From the NCBI GenBank assembly GCA_903901875.1, contig CAIUSO010000114.1, forward strand, positions 22,655 through 86,654: 64,000 bases of DNA. Reading direction: 5' to 3'. This document shows positions 46,933 through 55,768 of this stretch, in pieces (the stretch's first letter is position 1; every line of letters starts with the position of its first letter). This stretch comes from an uncultured Geobacteraceae bacterium (GTDB taxonomy: Bacteria; Desulfobacterota; Desulfuromonadia; Geobacterales; Pseudopelobacteraceae). The notes under the pieces are model-generated. The model was given only the letters and a program-made list of their open reading frames with translations, was not told the origin of the DNA and made no database searches. The translations under genes were made by a program, and so were the position numbers.

Positions 46933-47112
46933 TCAGGGTGCCCTCACGGGCTTGATAGGGAAGAGGGGTGCAGTGCCGTTGGCATGACTCCCCCGCGGAC
47001 CCGCCGCTGTAAGCGAGGACAAAGGGCATTCAAGTCACTGGTTGCAAAACCGGGAAGGCGCCTGGAGGATGAATCGCGAGCCAGAAGACCTGCCACTGAT
47101 CTCCGCCACAGC
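46933..47112 (+). promoter_or_regulatory. Cobalamin riboswitch
   Basis: Contains GCCGCTGTAAGCGAGGAC, CACTGG, CCGGGAAGGCG and the B12 box AGCCAGAAGACCTGCC (47079-47094) in the right order and spacing. An intrinsic terminator follows 55 nt later and then cbiM. Binding of adenosylcobalamin should lower cobalt uptake. The outer borders are approximate. Confidence 0.93.
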
Positions 47113-47167
47113 TTTTCCCGGGGGACCGGGATGTGGGATACCCAGATAACGGCGACTTTGAATACGT

Positions 47168-47205
47168 AAAGTCCGCACACTGCGTCAGCAGGTGCGGACT
47201 TTTTT
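47168..47205 (+). terminator. Intrinsic terminator of the cobalamin riboswitch
   Basis: AAAGTCCGCAC (47168-47178) pairs with GTGCGGACTTT (47192-47202) over a 13-nt loop and continues in T's. It is the OFF structure of the B12 switch, 40 nt before the cbiM start. Confidence 0.9.
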
Positions 47206-47244
47206 ATTGCCACCGGGCATATCGCATCGAAGGAGATGGATACC

Positions 47245-47922
47245 ATGCACATTATGGAAGGTTTTTTGCCGGTAAGCCACGCCATCGGCTGGAGTATTGC
47301 GTCAGCCCCCTTCGTCGCCGTGGGGCTGCGCTCCATCAATAAAAAAATCGCCGAGCATCCCGAACAGCGGATGCTCCTGGGGGTGGCAGCGGCCTTTACG
47401 TTTGTCCTCTCTGCCCTGAAAATGCCTTCCGTCACCGGCAGCAGCTCCCACCCCACCGGCACCGGCCTGGGTGCAATTTTGTTCGGACCGACCGCACTGG
47501 CACCCATAGGCGGAGTGGTACTGCTGTTTCAGGCACTCCTGCTGGCACACGGCGGCATAACAACACTGGGGGCCAACATTTTCTCCATGGCCATCGTGGG
47601 CCCCTTTGCCGCCGTCGCCGTTTTTCGCGGGGCCACGGCACTGCGACTCCCCTTCGGACCCTCGGTATTTCTCGCAGCCTCACTGGCTGACGTGATGACC
47701 TACCTGACCACGGCCGCCCAACTGGCTCTGGCCTTCCCCGATCCGGCGGGGGGATTTCTTGCTTCCCTGGCCAAATTTGCCGGTGTGTTCGCCATAACCC
47801 AAATTCCTCTGGCCATCTGCGAAGGATTCCTCACCGTGGTTGTCATGAACGCCCTCATCCGCTTTAACGCCCGGGAGCTGCGGGAGATGAACGTCACCCC
47901 CCGCGAGGTAATCCGGGCGTGA
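47245..47922 (+). CDS. cbiM: Cobalt ECF transporter substrate-binding subunit
   Basis: 225 residues. The start is placed at the second ATG, so that the chain begins MHIMEGFLP, the cobalt-binding N-terminus; AAGGAG stands at the correct distance. Seven membrane helices, [17 protein letters not shown] typical of CbiM. Forms the Co2+ uptake complex with CbiN, CbiQ and CbiO encoded next. Confidence 0.95.
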   Translation: MHIMEGFLPVSHAIGWSIASAPFVAVGLRSINKKIAEHPEQRMLLGVAAAFTFVLSALKMPSVTGSSSHPTGTGLGAILFGPTALAPIGGVVLLFQALLLAHGGITTLGANIFSMAIVGPFAAVAVFRGATALRLPFGPSVFLAASLADVMTYLTTAAQLALAFPDPAGGFLASLAKFAGVFAITQIPLAICEGFLTVVVMNALIRFNARELREMNVTPREVIRA

Positions 47923-48254
47923 AACGGCATCAGAACCTGCTACTGCTGTTGGCCGTTGCGGCCCTGCTGGCACTGCCGCTCCGAATGGTGAAGAAGGCAC
48001 CGGTAACCCCACAGGGAACGCAAACGGCACTGTTTGCCGGTTCCGATGACCAGGCGCGGGACGTAATAAAGAGCATTGCTCCCAGCTACAAACCCTGGGC
48101 AGAGCCACTGATGCAACCAGCCAGCAACGAGGTGGAGACACTATTATTTGCCCTGCAGGCTGCAGTGGGGAGCGGTTTTATCGGCTACTATCTTGGTGTT
48201 GCCACGACCCGCGCCCGCATGGGGCGTGCCGCCGCCACGGAAACAAAATGCTGA
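47919..48254 (+). CDS. cbiN: Cobalt transporter accessory subunit
   Basis: 111 residues with two membrane helices around [15 protein letters not shown] and YKPWAEPL, then [19 protein letters not shown], the CbiN pattern. GTG start overlaps the cbiM stop (GTGA). CbiN helps CbiM load Co2+. Confidence 0.93.
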   Translation: MKRHQNLLLLLAVAALLALPLRMVKKAPVTPQGTQTALFAGSDDQARDVIKSIAPSYKPWAEPLMQPASNEVETLLFALQAAVGSGFIGYYLGVATTRARMGRAAATETKC

Positions 48255-48994
48255 CCGAACAGTCGGCCTATACAAACCGCTGGCGATGGGTTTCCCCCAC
48301 GGCAAAGGGGATCTTGACATGCAGCGGTATTGTGGCGGCTTTTGCAGCGTCGTCACCACGGGCCTCACTGCTGGTGGCTGCCCTTCTGATGGCAACCGCC
48401 ATCTTCGGGGCGGGCATCCCTGCGACACGTTATCTGCGGGTCGGGGCCCCGGCACTGCTCTTTCTCGGGGCCAGCTGCCTGTCACTGCTCGTCACGCTCA
48501 AGTTCACGCACGGGGGGGGGACACTGACAATGCAATCGAACCCGGCCGAACTTTCCCACATTGCCCGCATGTGCGGCCGTTCCTGCGCCTGCCTGACCGC
48601 ACTGCTGCTGTTGACGCTCACCACCCCTCTCTCAGACATCATCTCGTTGCTGCGAAGCTGCAAGGTCCCCGACACGCTCCTCGACCTGATGACACTCTGC
48701 TATCGCACCCTGTTTGTCCTGTCGGCAGCTATCCATGAGACTATCACCGCCCAGTCGGCACGCCTCGGTCACAGTACCCTTGCCCTGTCGCTCCGATCGA
48801 TGGGGGGGCTGGTGGCAAACCTGACCATTCAGGTATGGCAGCGCTCCCAGGCACTCCACATTGCCGCCCTGGCCCGCAATAATGATGGTGCCCTCCGTTT
48901 TCTGGAGCATCCCTTTGCCCACTCCCGCCGCCACATCACCATGGCCAGCGGAGCAGGTGTCACCCTGATACTCCTGGCGGTGTTGATCCCATGA
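48248..48994 (+). CDS. cbiQ: Cobalt ECF transporter transmembrane subunit
   Basis: 248 residues, about five membrane helices; the cytoplasmic coupling motifs appear around ARLGHS and SLRSMGGLV. Energy-coupling T component, links the ATPase to CbiM. Overlaps cbiN by 7 nt and the next gene by 4. Confidence 0.93.
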   Translation: MLTEQSAYTNRWRWVSPTAKGILTCSGIVAAFAASSPRASLLVAALLMATAIFGAGIPATRYLRVGAPALLFLGASCLSLLVTLKFTHGGGTLTMQSNPAELSHIARMCGRSCACLTALLLLTLTTPLSDIISLLRSCKVPDTLLDLMTLCYRTLFVLSAAIHETITAQSARLGHSTLALSLRSMGGLVANLTIQVWQRSQALHIAALARNNDGALRFLEHPFAHSRRHITMASGAGVTLILLAVLIP

Positions 48995-49848
48995 ACGATG
49001 CTATCATCAGATTGGAGGAGGTTTCCTACCGCTACCCTGACGGCACCAGTGCCCTCAACAACTGCACCCTGGGCATCCACCGGAACAGGCGTACCGCCGT
49101 ACTTGGTGCAAACGGCGCGGGCAAGACCACCATGTTCCTTCACCTGAACGGCATTGTGCAACCGACCTCCGGCAGGCTCTTCTGGGGAAATACCCCCCTT
49201 GACTACAGCCGGGCCGGCCTGCGAAAACTCCGCTCAAAGGTCGGCATGGTGTTTCAGAACCCGGATAGCCAGCTTTTTTCCGCCAGCGTCAGGGAAGATA
49301 TTTCCTTTGGCCCCATGAATCTGGGGCTGGATATATCAACGGTGCGCCAGAGAGTTGACAAGGCACTTCAGGCCGTTGCCATGGCCGAACTGGCCGACAA
49401 GCCGGTACACAACCTCAGCTATGGTCAGAAGAAGCGGGTCTGCATCGCCGGTGTGCTGGCCATGGAACCGGAAATCATCGTCCTCGACGAACCGATGGCC
49501 GGGCTGGATGCTGCCATGCAGCTGGAATTGACGGCGGTTCTCGAAAAGCTCCACGGCGGGGGGATCACCATTGTCATCGCCACCCATGACCTTGACTTCG
49601 CCTACGGCTGGGCCGATCAGACCCTCGTCATGGAGAGTGGCAGAGTACTGGCCCACGGCACCCCCGACGACATACTGCTTCGCCCCGAAGTGGGGGAAAC
49701 ACTGGGTGCCACCCCCCAGGTGGCAGAAATAATCCATTCACTCTCCTTGATTGGTATCGATCTTCGTGGTAATGGATATCTACCACGCACTAAAGATGAA
49801 CTGGTAAAGGCGATCACCGCATTTGCCGGACGGGAGGATACACCATGA
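48991..49848 (+). CDS. cbiO: Cobalt ECF transporter ATPase
   Basis: 285 residues. Walker A GANGAGKTT (36-44), Q-loop FQNPDSQLF, signature LSYGQKKR, Walker B IIVLDEPM, switch His in ATHD. Possibly shared with the fused CbiM-PDGLE protein. Start overlaps cbiQ; stop overlaps hldD. Confidence 0.95.
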   Translation: MNDAIIRLEEVSYRYPDGTSALNNCTLGIHRNRRTAVLGANGAGKTTMFLHLNGIVQPTSGRLFWGNTPLDYSRAGLRKLRSKVGMVFQNPDSQLFSASVREDISFGPMNLGLDISTVRQRVDKALQAVAMAELADKPVHNLSYGQKKRVCIAGVLAMEPEIIVLDEPMAGLDAAMQLELTAVLEKLHGGGITIVIATHDLDFAYGWADQTLVMESGRVLAHGTPDDILLRPEVGETLGATPQVAEIIHSLSLIGIDLRGNGYLPRTKDELVKAITAFAGREDTP

Positions 49849-50834
49849 TAATTGTAACCGGAGGAGCAGGGCTGATCGGCAGTGCCGTTGTGCAGCAGTT
49901 GAACAGAGCGGGACGGGAGGACATCCTCATTGTGGACCACCTGGCAACCACCGACAAATGGCGTAATCTGGCACCGCTCCGTTTCATGGATTACCTGGAA
50001 AAGGATGCCTTTGAACGACTGCTTGACGATGGCACCCTTGCCGCCCGGCTGTCAGGTTGCAGACTATCGGCGGTAATCCATCTGGGGGCCTGTTCGGCCA
50101 CCACCGAACCGGATGCCACCTATCTGATAAAAAACAATTTTGAGTACAGTCGCAAGCTTGCCCTGACCGCCCTGGCCGCCGGAGCGCGTTTCATTTACGC
50201 CTCCAGTGCCGCCACCTATGGAGACGGCGAACATGGCTTTGTCGATGACGACAGCCAGATTCCCCTGCTCAGACCGATGAACATGTATGGCTATTCCAAG
50301 CAGCTTTTTGACCTGTGGGCGCTGCGCCAGGGGCTTCTGGACAGGATAGTCGGCATCAAATACTTTAACGTCTATGGCCCCAATGAACAGCACAAAGGGG
50401 AGATGCGTTCACTGGTACTGAAAGCCTATGAGCAGATCGGTGCCACCGGTTCACTCCGGCTGTTCCGTTCCCATCGTCCCGAATATGGCGACGGCGAACA
50501 GCTGCGAGATTTCATCTACGTCAAGGATGCCGCCGCCATGACTCTCCATTTCCTTGAAAACCTGGAAGCGGGAGGAATTTTCAACGTCGGGGGGGGAACC
50601 ACCGTCAGTTGGAACCGGTTGGCCGGTGCTGTGTTCAGTGCCATGGAAAAGCCGGTGAGCATCGAATACATCGACATGCCCGAGTCCATCAGAAACACCT
50701 ATCAGTACCTGACCTGTGCCGAAACCACCAAGATCCATGGAACCGGGTACAAAACACCGGTCATGTCCGTGGAAGATGCCGTGGCCGACTATGTCAGAAA
50801 TTATCTCGTAGCGGGGAAGCGGCTGGGGGATTAA
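49845..50834 (+). CDS. hldD: ADP-L-glycero-D-manno-heptose 6-epimerase
   Basis: 329 residues. Makes the LPS inner-core heptose donor. Rossmann TGGAGLIGS (5-13), Ser/Thr in SSAATYG, catalytic YGYSK, and the family segments KYFNVYGPNE and RDFIYVKDAA. ATGA overlap with cbiO makes it the tail of the cobalt operon, an odd pairing that suggests shared transcription without shared function. Confidence 0.95.
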   Translation: MIIVTGGAGLIGSAVVQQLNRAGREDILIVDHLATTDKWRNLAPLRFMDYLEKDAFERLLDDGTLAARLSGCRLSAVIHLGACSATTEPDATYLIKNNFEYSRKLALTALAAGARFIYASSAATYGDGEHGFVDDDSQIPLLRPMNMYGYSKQLFDLWALRQGLLDRIVGIKYFNVYGPNEQHKGEMRSLVLKAYEQIGATGSLRLFRSHRPEYGDGEQLRDFIYVKDAAAMTLHFLENLEAGGIFNVGGGTTVSWNRLAGAVFSAMEKPVSIEYIDMPESIRNTYQYLTCAETTKIHGTGYKTPVMSVEDAVADYVRNYLVAGKRLGD

Positions 50835-50890
50835 GGCTACTGCACCCCGCCCATCATCCTCTGGAATATTAATTATAAGGCAGGTGCCCC

Positions 50891-51847
50891 ATGACACTGG
50901 CAGAACAGGTTCTCGCAGGCAATATCCGGGCCGCCGCCCGACTGATGCGCGACATTGATGATGGCCGACCGGAGGCCATAGTGGGGCTGAAGGCCCTGTA
51001 CCCCCACACCGGCAATGCCTATATCATCGGCATTACCGGGCCACCTGGTGCCGGTAAATCCACACTGGTGGATCAGTTGACCGCTTCATTCCGAAGCAGG
51101 GGGAAGAAAGTCGGCGTTGTGGCCATCGATCCGACCAGCCCCTTTACCGGGGGAGCGATCCTCGGTGACCGCATCAGAATGAATCGCCACTCCTGTGATG
51201 AGGGGGTGTTCATCCGGAGTCTTGCCACCCGTGGTGCCCTGGGGGGGCTCTCCCGTTCCACCTCCGATGTGGCCCTGGTGATGGATGCCCTCGGCATGGA
51301 TATCGTCATCATCGAGACGGTGGGAGTCGGCCAGGATGAGGTGGATATCGTCAGGGAAGCCCATACCACCTGCGTGGTCATGGTGCCGGGACTCGGCGAT
51401 GACATTCAGGCCATCAAGGCCGGAATCCTTGAAATCGGCGACATTTTTGTCGTCAACAAGGCGGATCGGGATGGGGCGGACCGAACAGCACGGGAACTGA
51501 GTGTCATGCTGGAAATGCGTAATCCCGTGGAAGGGGGGTGGAATCCCCAGGTACTGAAAACCGAGGCCCAACGGGGTACCGGCATTACGGAACTGACCGA
51601 AGAGCTCCTTGCCCACCGCAAGTTTATTCTGTCGAGTGACAGTATCACCACCTTTATGCAGGAACGGAGCAGACGTCACTTCATGGATGTGCTCCGCGAC
51701 ACCCTGTTCAAGAAAGCCCTGGCGTTCATGACTGAGGAGGGGATACTCGATCCCATGGTGGCAGAGATGGGGGATCACCGCATCGACCCCTATTCAGCCG
51801 TTGATAAAATCGTAACCCGACTTATGCCTGACCGTACCCCGGCGTAA
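50891..51847 (+). CDS. meaB: Methylmalonyl-CoA mutase chaperone GTPase
   Basis: 318 residues. G1 GPPGAGKST (about 50-58), AIDPTSPFTGGAILGDR, RSLATRGALGG, NKAD (G4), and the C-terminal dimerisation arm. MeaB/ArgK guards the B12-dependent mutase and gates cofactor loading. No mutase gene is in the window. It begins 56 nt after hldD and may share the transcript from the B12-regulated operon. Confidence 0.95.
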   Translation: MTLAEQVLAGNIRAAARLMRDIDDGRPEAIVGLKALYPHTGNAYIIGITGPPGAGKSTLVDQLTASFRSRGKKVGVVAIDPTSPFTGGAILGDRIRMNRHSCDEGVFIRSLATRGALGGLSRSTSDVALVMDALGMDIVIIETVGVGQDEVDIVREAHTTCVVMVPGLGDDIQAIKAGILEIGDIFVVNKADRDGADRTARELSVMLEMRNPVEGGWNPQVLKTEAQRGTGITELTEELLAHRKFILSSDSITTFMQERSRRHFMDVLRDTLFKKALAFMTEEGILDPMVAEMGDHRIDPYSAVDKIVTRLMPDRTPA

Positions 51848-51855
51848 GTTATACA

Positions 51856-51883
51856 TTGAATTTTCTCCCAATTGCTCTATACT
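51856..51883 (+). promoter_or_regulatory. Sigma70 promoter before the DUF948-ytxH pair
   Basis: TTGAAT (51856-51861), 16-nt spacer, TATACT (51878-51883); start near 51890, about 32 nt before the ATG at 51922, with GGGAG as ribosome site. Confidence 0.6.
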
Positions 51884-51921
51884 TTGAGAGAAACAGGTAA
51901 TTTTTTTTCGGGAGTTCACCA

Positions 51922-52317
51922 ATGTCATTAACTGGAATCGCCTTGGTACTGATTGCCGCATCGCTTCTTATTCTCTTGGCTGTTCTTATCCCTATCCTGC
52001 AGACCATCAAGCACACAGCCGCCTCCATTGGCAATCTGGCTGACATGGTACAGGGTGAGTTGAGGCCGACGCTACAGGAGTTGACCGCCGTTCTGGCAGA
52101 ATTGAGAACCGTTGGCGGAGAGGTGGCGGAGCATACCGACGACGTCAAGAAGTTCATGACTGCGCTGGGGGAGACCGGCACCAACCTGAACTCCATCAAC
52201 CGGTCGGTCGGCGCGGTGACCACCGTTCTCAACACCACATCGATCTGGGCAACCGGGGCCAGGGTAGCCGGGAAGTATCTGCTGGAACAGTACCTAAAAA
52301 AAAGAGGAGGGAAGTAA
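51922..52317 (+). CDS. DUF948-type single-helix membrane protein
   Basis: 131 residues. One N-terminal membrane helix (about 5-27), then a long amphipathic helical region with leucine/glutamate repeats (LQELTAVLAELRTVG) typical of DUF948. Family members often sit beside YtxH-type genes as here (2 nt gap). Probably an envelope-associated stress protein; no defined function. Confidence 0.85.
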   Translation: MSLTGIALVLIAASLLILLAVLIPILQTIKHTAASIGNLADMVQGELRPTLQELTAVLAELRTVGGEVAEHTDDVKKFMTALGETGTNLNSINRSVGAVTTVLNTTSIWATGARVAGKYLLEQYLKKRGGK

Positions 52318-52319
52318 TC

Positions 52320-52622
52320 ATGTCAGACAAATGCGAAGTATCGGCAGGAACCGTGTTAGTGTCGTTTGTGGCCGGGGCAGCTATTGGTGCCGGACTGGCA
52401 CTGCTCTACGCTCCAAAAAGCGGTCGGGAAATCCGCGAAGATATTGTTGACATCACCGAGGATGCCGTCGACAAAATCAAGGAATATGCGCGGGAAGCAC
52501 AGGAAAAGATCAAAACCGCCGTTGAAGATGGCAAAGACGCCTTCACCGAGAAAAAATCCGTTCTGGCTTCTGCCATAGAAGCAGGGCGTGAAGCCATGAT
52601 GAAAGAGAAGTCAGCTCTGTAG
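52320..52622 (+). CDS. YtxH-domain protein
   Basis: 100 residues. YtxH core with a Gly-rich membrane helix (FVAGAAIGAGLALLYAPKSG, about 13-32), then a charged helix with Lys/Glu heptads. Family members are induced by stress in Firmicutes; role here unknown. Ends before a strong terminator. Confidence 0.9.
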   Translation: MSDKCEVSAGTVLVSFVAGAAIGAGLALLYAPKSGREIREDIVDITEDAVDKIKEYAREAQEKIKTAVEDGKDAFTEKKSVLASAIEAGREAMMKEKSAL

Positions 52623-52640
52623 TCACTTTTTTCACTGATT

Positions 52641-52680
52641 TACACTTAAAAAGCCCACTTTGTTGGGCTTTTTAAGTGTA
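52641..52680. terminator. Perfect bidirectional terminator
   Basis: TACACTTAAAAAGCCCA pairs with TGGGCTTTTTAAGTGTA over a 6-nt loop; A- and T-tracts in the stem base serve both strands. Ends the ytxH transcript. Confidence 0.9.
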
Positions 52681-52734
52681 AGCCCTCCGTTTTCACCATC
52701 TATCCAGTGCCGTATTTCAAGGGATTTCAAGGAG

Positions 52735-52763
52735 TTGACATTCCAGACCGCTTCCGCTATACT
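52735..52763 (+). promoter_or_regulatory. Strong sigma70 promoter at the mltD start
   Basis: TTGACA (52735-52740), 17-nt spacer, TATACT (52758-52763). A start at 52769-52771 would leave only two to four bases before the ATG at 52773, i.e. a leaderless message. GGAG just before the -35 belongs to an unused upstream frame. Confidence 0.6.
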
Positions 52764-52772
52764 GCACAGCCT

Positions 52773-54275
52773 ATGAAAAAAATTTCTCCTCGTACATGGC
52801 TCATGCTTGCCGCCACCCTGCTGTTTTCTGCGCCCTGCGCCTGGGCTGCGGAACCGGTGCAGCCATTGATCGCCGAGCTGACACGGGCCAATGCTCCGCT
52901 CCTTGAACAGAATGGAGAACCGGGACAGAGTTCGGTTGATCTTCAGGATGACAGCGAAAAGGAGGGGGGAGAGCCGGTTACTGACCTCTTTTCCCTCGAA
53001 GAGCTGCGCAACTCCGCTCGGGATGACCGGGAGCTGGCCCTTCCCGACGCAGACCTGCCAACATCGGATATCCCCCTGGCCCTTAACGACAAGGTCGAGT
53101 ATTTTCTTTATTACTTCCAGACATCCGGCAAGCAGTCCTTCTCACGGTGGCTCTCCCGTTCTTCCCGCTACATCCCGATGATGAAGGAAATCCTCAAACG
53201 GGAAGGGATGCCGGAAGATCTGGTGTATGTGGCCATGATCGAAAGCGGTTTCCAGATGCATGCCCGTTCCTGGGCAAGTGCGGTTGGTCCCTGGCAGTTC
53301 GTCTCCGGCACCGGCAGGCGCTATGACCTCAGAATCGACCAGTGGATTGACGAACGCAAAAATCCGGTTAAGGCGACCACTGCGGCAGCCCTTTACCTGA
53401 AAGAACTGTACGGCATGTTCAAGGGGGACTGGTACCTTGCCGCCGCCGGCTACAATGCCGGTGAGAACAAGATCCTGCGCGCCATCAACATGTACAATAC
53501 CAATGATTTCTGGGAGCTTACCCGCCGCGGCCCCTATCTCAAGCGGGAGACCAAGGAATACGTACCGAAGCTTCTGGCGGCCGCCATCATCGCCAAGGAT
53601 CCAGCCCGTTACGGATTCACCGATGTTGCCTATCTGACACCGATCGAATATGACACGGTAACGATTCCGACACGGACCAATCTGGACCTGGCAGCTAAAT
53701 TGAGCGGCACCACCTACGAGTCGATCAAGGAGCTGAATCCCGATCTGCGCCACTGGTGTACTCCCCCCAACTACCCGGACTACCTGCTGAAAATCCCCAA
53801 GGGGAGCAAGCAGCGCTTTGAAGAAGAGTATGCTAAATTACCGGTAGACCAGCGATTCACCGAACGGGTGCTCTACAGCCGCTACAAGGCACGCAAGAAG
53901 GATTCACTGAAAAGCATAGCCCACCGTTTTGGCACCACTCCCGAACTGCTGGCAGAGGTGAACAGCGTGTCGGGCAAGGAGAGAATAGTCGGAAAAATGC
54001 TCCTGGTTCCGGCGAAGGAAACCGTCGATTTTGGCCATGAGGGGCGGGCTCCCCAGACCGCCGCAGCCGGAAAAGCAGGTTATGCCAAGTATTACACGGT
54101 AAAGGGGGGGGATACCCTCACCTCGCTGGCGAAGCGTTTTAATGTTTCTGTAAAACTGCTCTCTGCATGGAATAGAATAAAAGCTACCGTTGCCCTGAAA
54201 CCGGGGCGGCGTATCATAGTTGCAAAGTTTACTGAAAAGAACGGCGAGATGGTCCCGGCTATTCCCCAGGGGTGA
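52773..54275 (+). CDS. mltD: Membrane-bound lytic murein transglycosylase D
   Basis: 500 residues. Start moved to the codon opening the signal peptide (about 1-25, AATLLFSAPCAWA). SLT domain (about 120-260) with catalytic Glu157 in AMIESGFQ and GPWQF; two LysM domains (about 370-415 and 450-497) bind peptidoglycan. Cleaves glycan strands with anhydro-muramate formation. No ribosome site precedes the ATG; a perfect promoter ends nine bases before it (see promoter entry). No lipobox Cys follows the signal, unlike E. coli MltD. Confidence 0.92.
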   Translation: MKKISPRTWLMLAATLLFSAPCAWAAEPVQPLIAELTRANAPLLEQNGEPGQSSVDLQDDSEKEGGEPVTDLFSLEELRNSARDDRELALPDADLPTSDIPLALNDKVEYFLYYFQTSGKQSFSRWLSRSSRYIPMMKEILKREGMPEDLVYVAMIESGFQMHARSWASAVGPWQFVSGTGRRYDLRIDQWIDERKNPVKATTAAALYLKELYGMFKGDWYLAAAGYNAGENKILRAINMYNTNDFWELTRRGPYLKRETKEYVPKLLAAAIIAKDPARYGFTDVAYLTPIEYDTVTIPTRTNLDLAAKLSGTTYESIKELNPDLRHWCTPPNYPDYLLKIPKGSKQRFEEEYAKLPVDQRFTERVLYSRYKARKKDSLKSIAHRFGTTPELLAEVNSVSGKERIVGKMLLVPAKETVDFGHEGRAPQTAAAGKAGYAKYYTVKGGDTLTSLAKRFNVSVKLLSAWNRIKATVALKPGRRIIVAKFTEKNGEMVPAIPQG

Positions 54276-54321
54276 TCCTCCGCTTCATCATTATAGCTTC
54301 ATCGTATGAAAGGAACTCCCG

Positions 54322-55062
54322 ATGTATAACATCCTGATCTCCGCAGCGGCGGCCATCGCAGTGCTGCTGATTATGCTTCTCGTTCTCAAACTGGCATGGT
54401 GGGGTTCCCTTCTGGTCGCCCTGATTATCTTTGCGGCTGTTTTTGTCCTCTTTTCACGCATAACCATGAAAAAGGTCATGGCCTCCATCGAGACCGCCGG
54501 CAAGGATCTCCAGGCCCAGCCCCCCCGTTTTGAAAAGGCGATCCGCGAGCTGAAGGACGCCCTCCAGTACAGCAAGTGGCAGCTCTATGTCGAGGGACAG
54601 CTGCACTCCCAGATCGGCATGATTTACTACATGAAACGGGATTTCTCCAGCGCATTCCCCCATCTGGAAAAGTCTTTCTTCAAGAATTGGGCAGCAACGG
54701 CCATGCTGGCCGTCTCTTACATGAAACGGCAGAAGAAAGACCAGATGATCAGCACCTTTGACCGGGCGGTGCAGTGGAATGGCAAGGAGTCCCTGCTCTG
54801 GAGCCTCTATGCCTACTGCATGAATGAAAGCGGTGAATCGGTCAGGGCCAAGGAGATTCTTGCCAAGGGGCTGAAGAAAATTCCGGGGGACGCAAAGTTG
54901 CAGGACAACCTGGAATGCCTTGAAAAGGGAAAGAAGATGAATATGCGAGCCTACGGAGATCTCTGGTTCCAGTTCCACCTGGAAAGCCTCGGTGCACTCC
55001 AGCGGCACCAGATGGCATCCATGGGTGGACGGATGCAGCGGCGCATGACACCCCGTCGGTAG
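54322..55062 (+). CDS. Membrane-anchored TPR-like protein
   Basis: 246 residues. Two N-terminal membrane helices (about 4-26, 28-48), then helix pairs resembling tetratricopeptide repeats (SQIGMIYYMKRDFSSAFPHL; AKEILAKGLKKIPGDAKLQD) to about 210 and a Met/Arg-rich tail. Likely a scaffold of the cell envelope; not identified further. AAGGAAC before the ATG. Confidence 0.8.
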   Translation: MYNILISAAAAIAVLLIMLLVLKLAWWGSLLVALIIFAAVFVLFSRITMKKVMASIETAGKDLQAQPPRFEKAIRELKDALQYSKWQLYVEGQLHSQIGMIYYMKRDFSSAFPHLEKSFFKNWAATAMLAVSYMKRQKKDQMISTFDRAVQWNGKESLLWSLYAYCMNESGESVRAKEILAKGLKKIPGDAKLQDNLECLEKGKKMNMRAYGDLWFQFHLESLGALQRHQMASMGGRMQRRMTPRR

Positions 55063-55081
55063 ATTTCAAGCTGATTAGTAG

Positions 55082-55109
55082 TTGACAATATGTATGGATC
55101 AATTATAGT
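55082..55109 (+). promoter_or_regulatory. Sigma70 promoter of cheW
   Basis: TTGACA (55082-55087), 16-nt spacer, TATAGT (55104-55109); start near 55116, 66 nt before the cheW ATG, whose ribosome site is AAGGAG. Confidence 0.65.
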
Positions 55110-55181
55110 TTTGTTACTTATTTTATCGAACATTCGGCTGCACGCCGCATTATCTCCATACAAACCGAAAAGGAGCTATTC

Positions 55182-55682
55182 ATGGCCACCCATGCCCTGG
55201 CAAAAATTGAAGATGGCACGAAACATGACGAACTGATCCAGCTGGTCAGCTTCATGCTGGCTGAAGAAGAGTACGGGGTTGAGGTCCTCAAGGTCCGCGA
55301 GATTATCCGTATGCCGACCATCACTAAAATGCCGAATGTTCCCCACCATGTTGAGGGGATCATCAACCTGCGCGGCAAGGTCATACCGATCATCTCCATG
55401 CGGAGACGCTTCAACCTGATGGAAAGTGAGAACAACAACCAGACCCGTATTATCATTATGGATGTCTGCGGCAGCCTGACCGGGTTCATCGTTGACGCCG
55501 TGTCAGAAGTTATCCGCATTCACAGCAGCGAAATCCAGCCCCCACCGTCCATGATGATGTCCGGCGGCATCGGTCAGGAATTCATTACCGGCGTTTTTAA
55601 TCACGCAGAGCGATTGTTGATTATTATGGACATCGACAGAATGTTCTCGGAGGACGAGCGGGAGAGTTTTGGCGATTTTTAG
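55182..55682 (+). CDS. cheW: CheW chemotaxis coupling protein
   Basis: 166 residues. CheW fold with GVEVLKVREIIRMPTITKMP, GIINLRGKVIPIIS and GFIVDAVSEVIRI. Couples chemoreceptors to CheA. It has no neighbouring che genes and its own promoter and terminator. It may serve an unlinked array. Confidence 0.94.
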   Translation: MATHALAKIEDGTKHDELIQLVSFMLAEEEYGVEVLKVREIIRMPTITKMPNVPHHVEGIINLRGKVIPIISMRRRFNLMESENNNQTRIIIMDVCGSLTGFIVDAVSEVIRIHSSEIQPPPSMMMSGGIGQEFITGVFNHAERLLIIMDIDRMFSEDERESFGDF

Positions 55683-55711
55683 CGACTGAACGGAATAGAT
55701 TGAGTTACTTA

Positions 55712-55745
55712 AGGCGGGGGCACCAGATGGTGCCCCCGCTTTTCT
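55712..55745 (+). terminator. Terminator after cheW
   Basis: GCGGGGGCACC (55714-55724) pairs with GGTGCCCCCGC (55729-55739), a 4-nt loop, followed by TTTT. Confidence 0.9.
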
Positions 55746-55768
55746 GAAGGATGAGGGATGTCGTTTAT

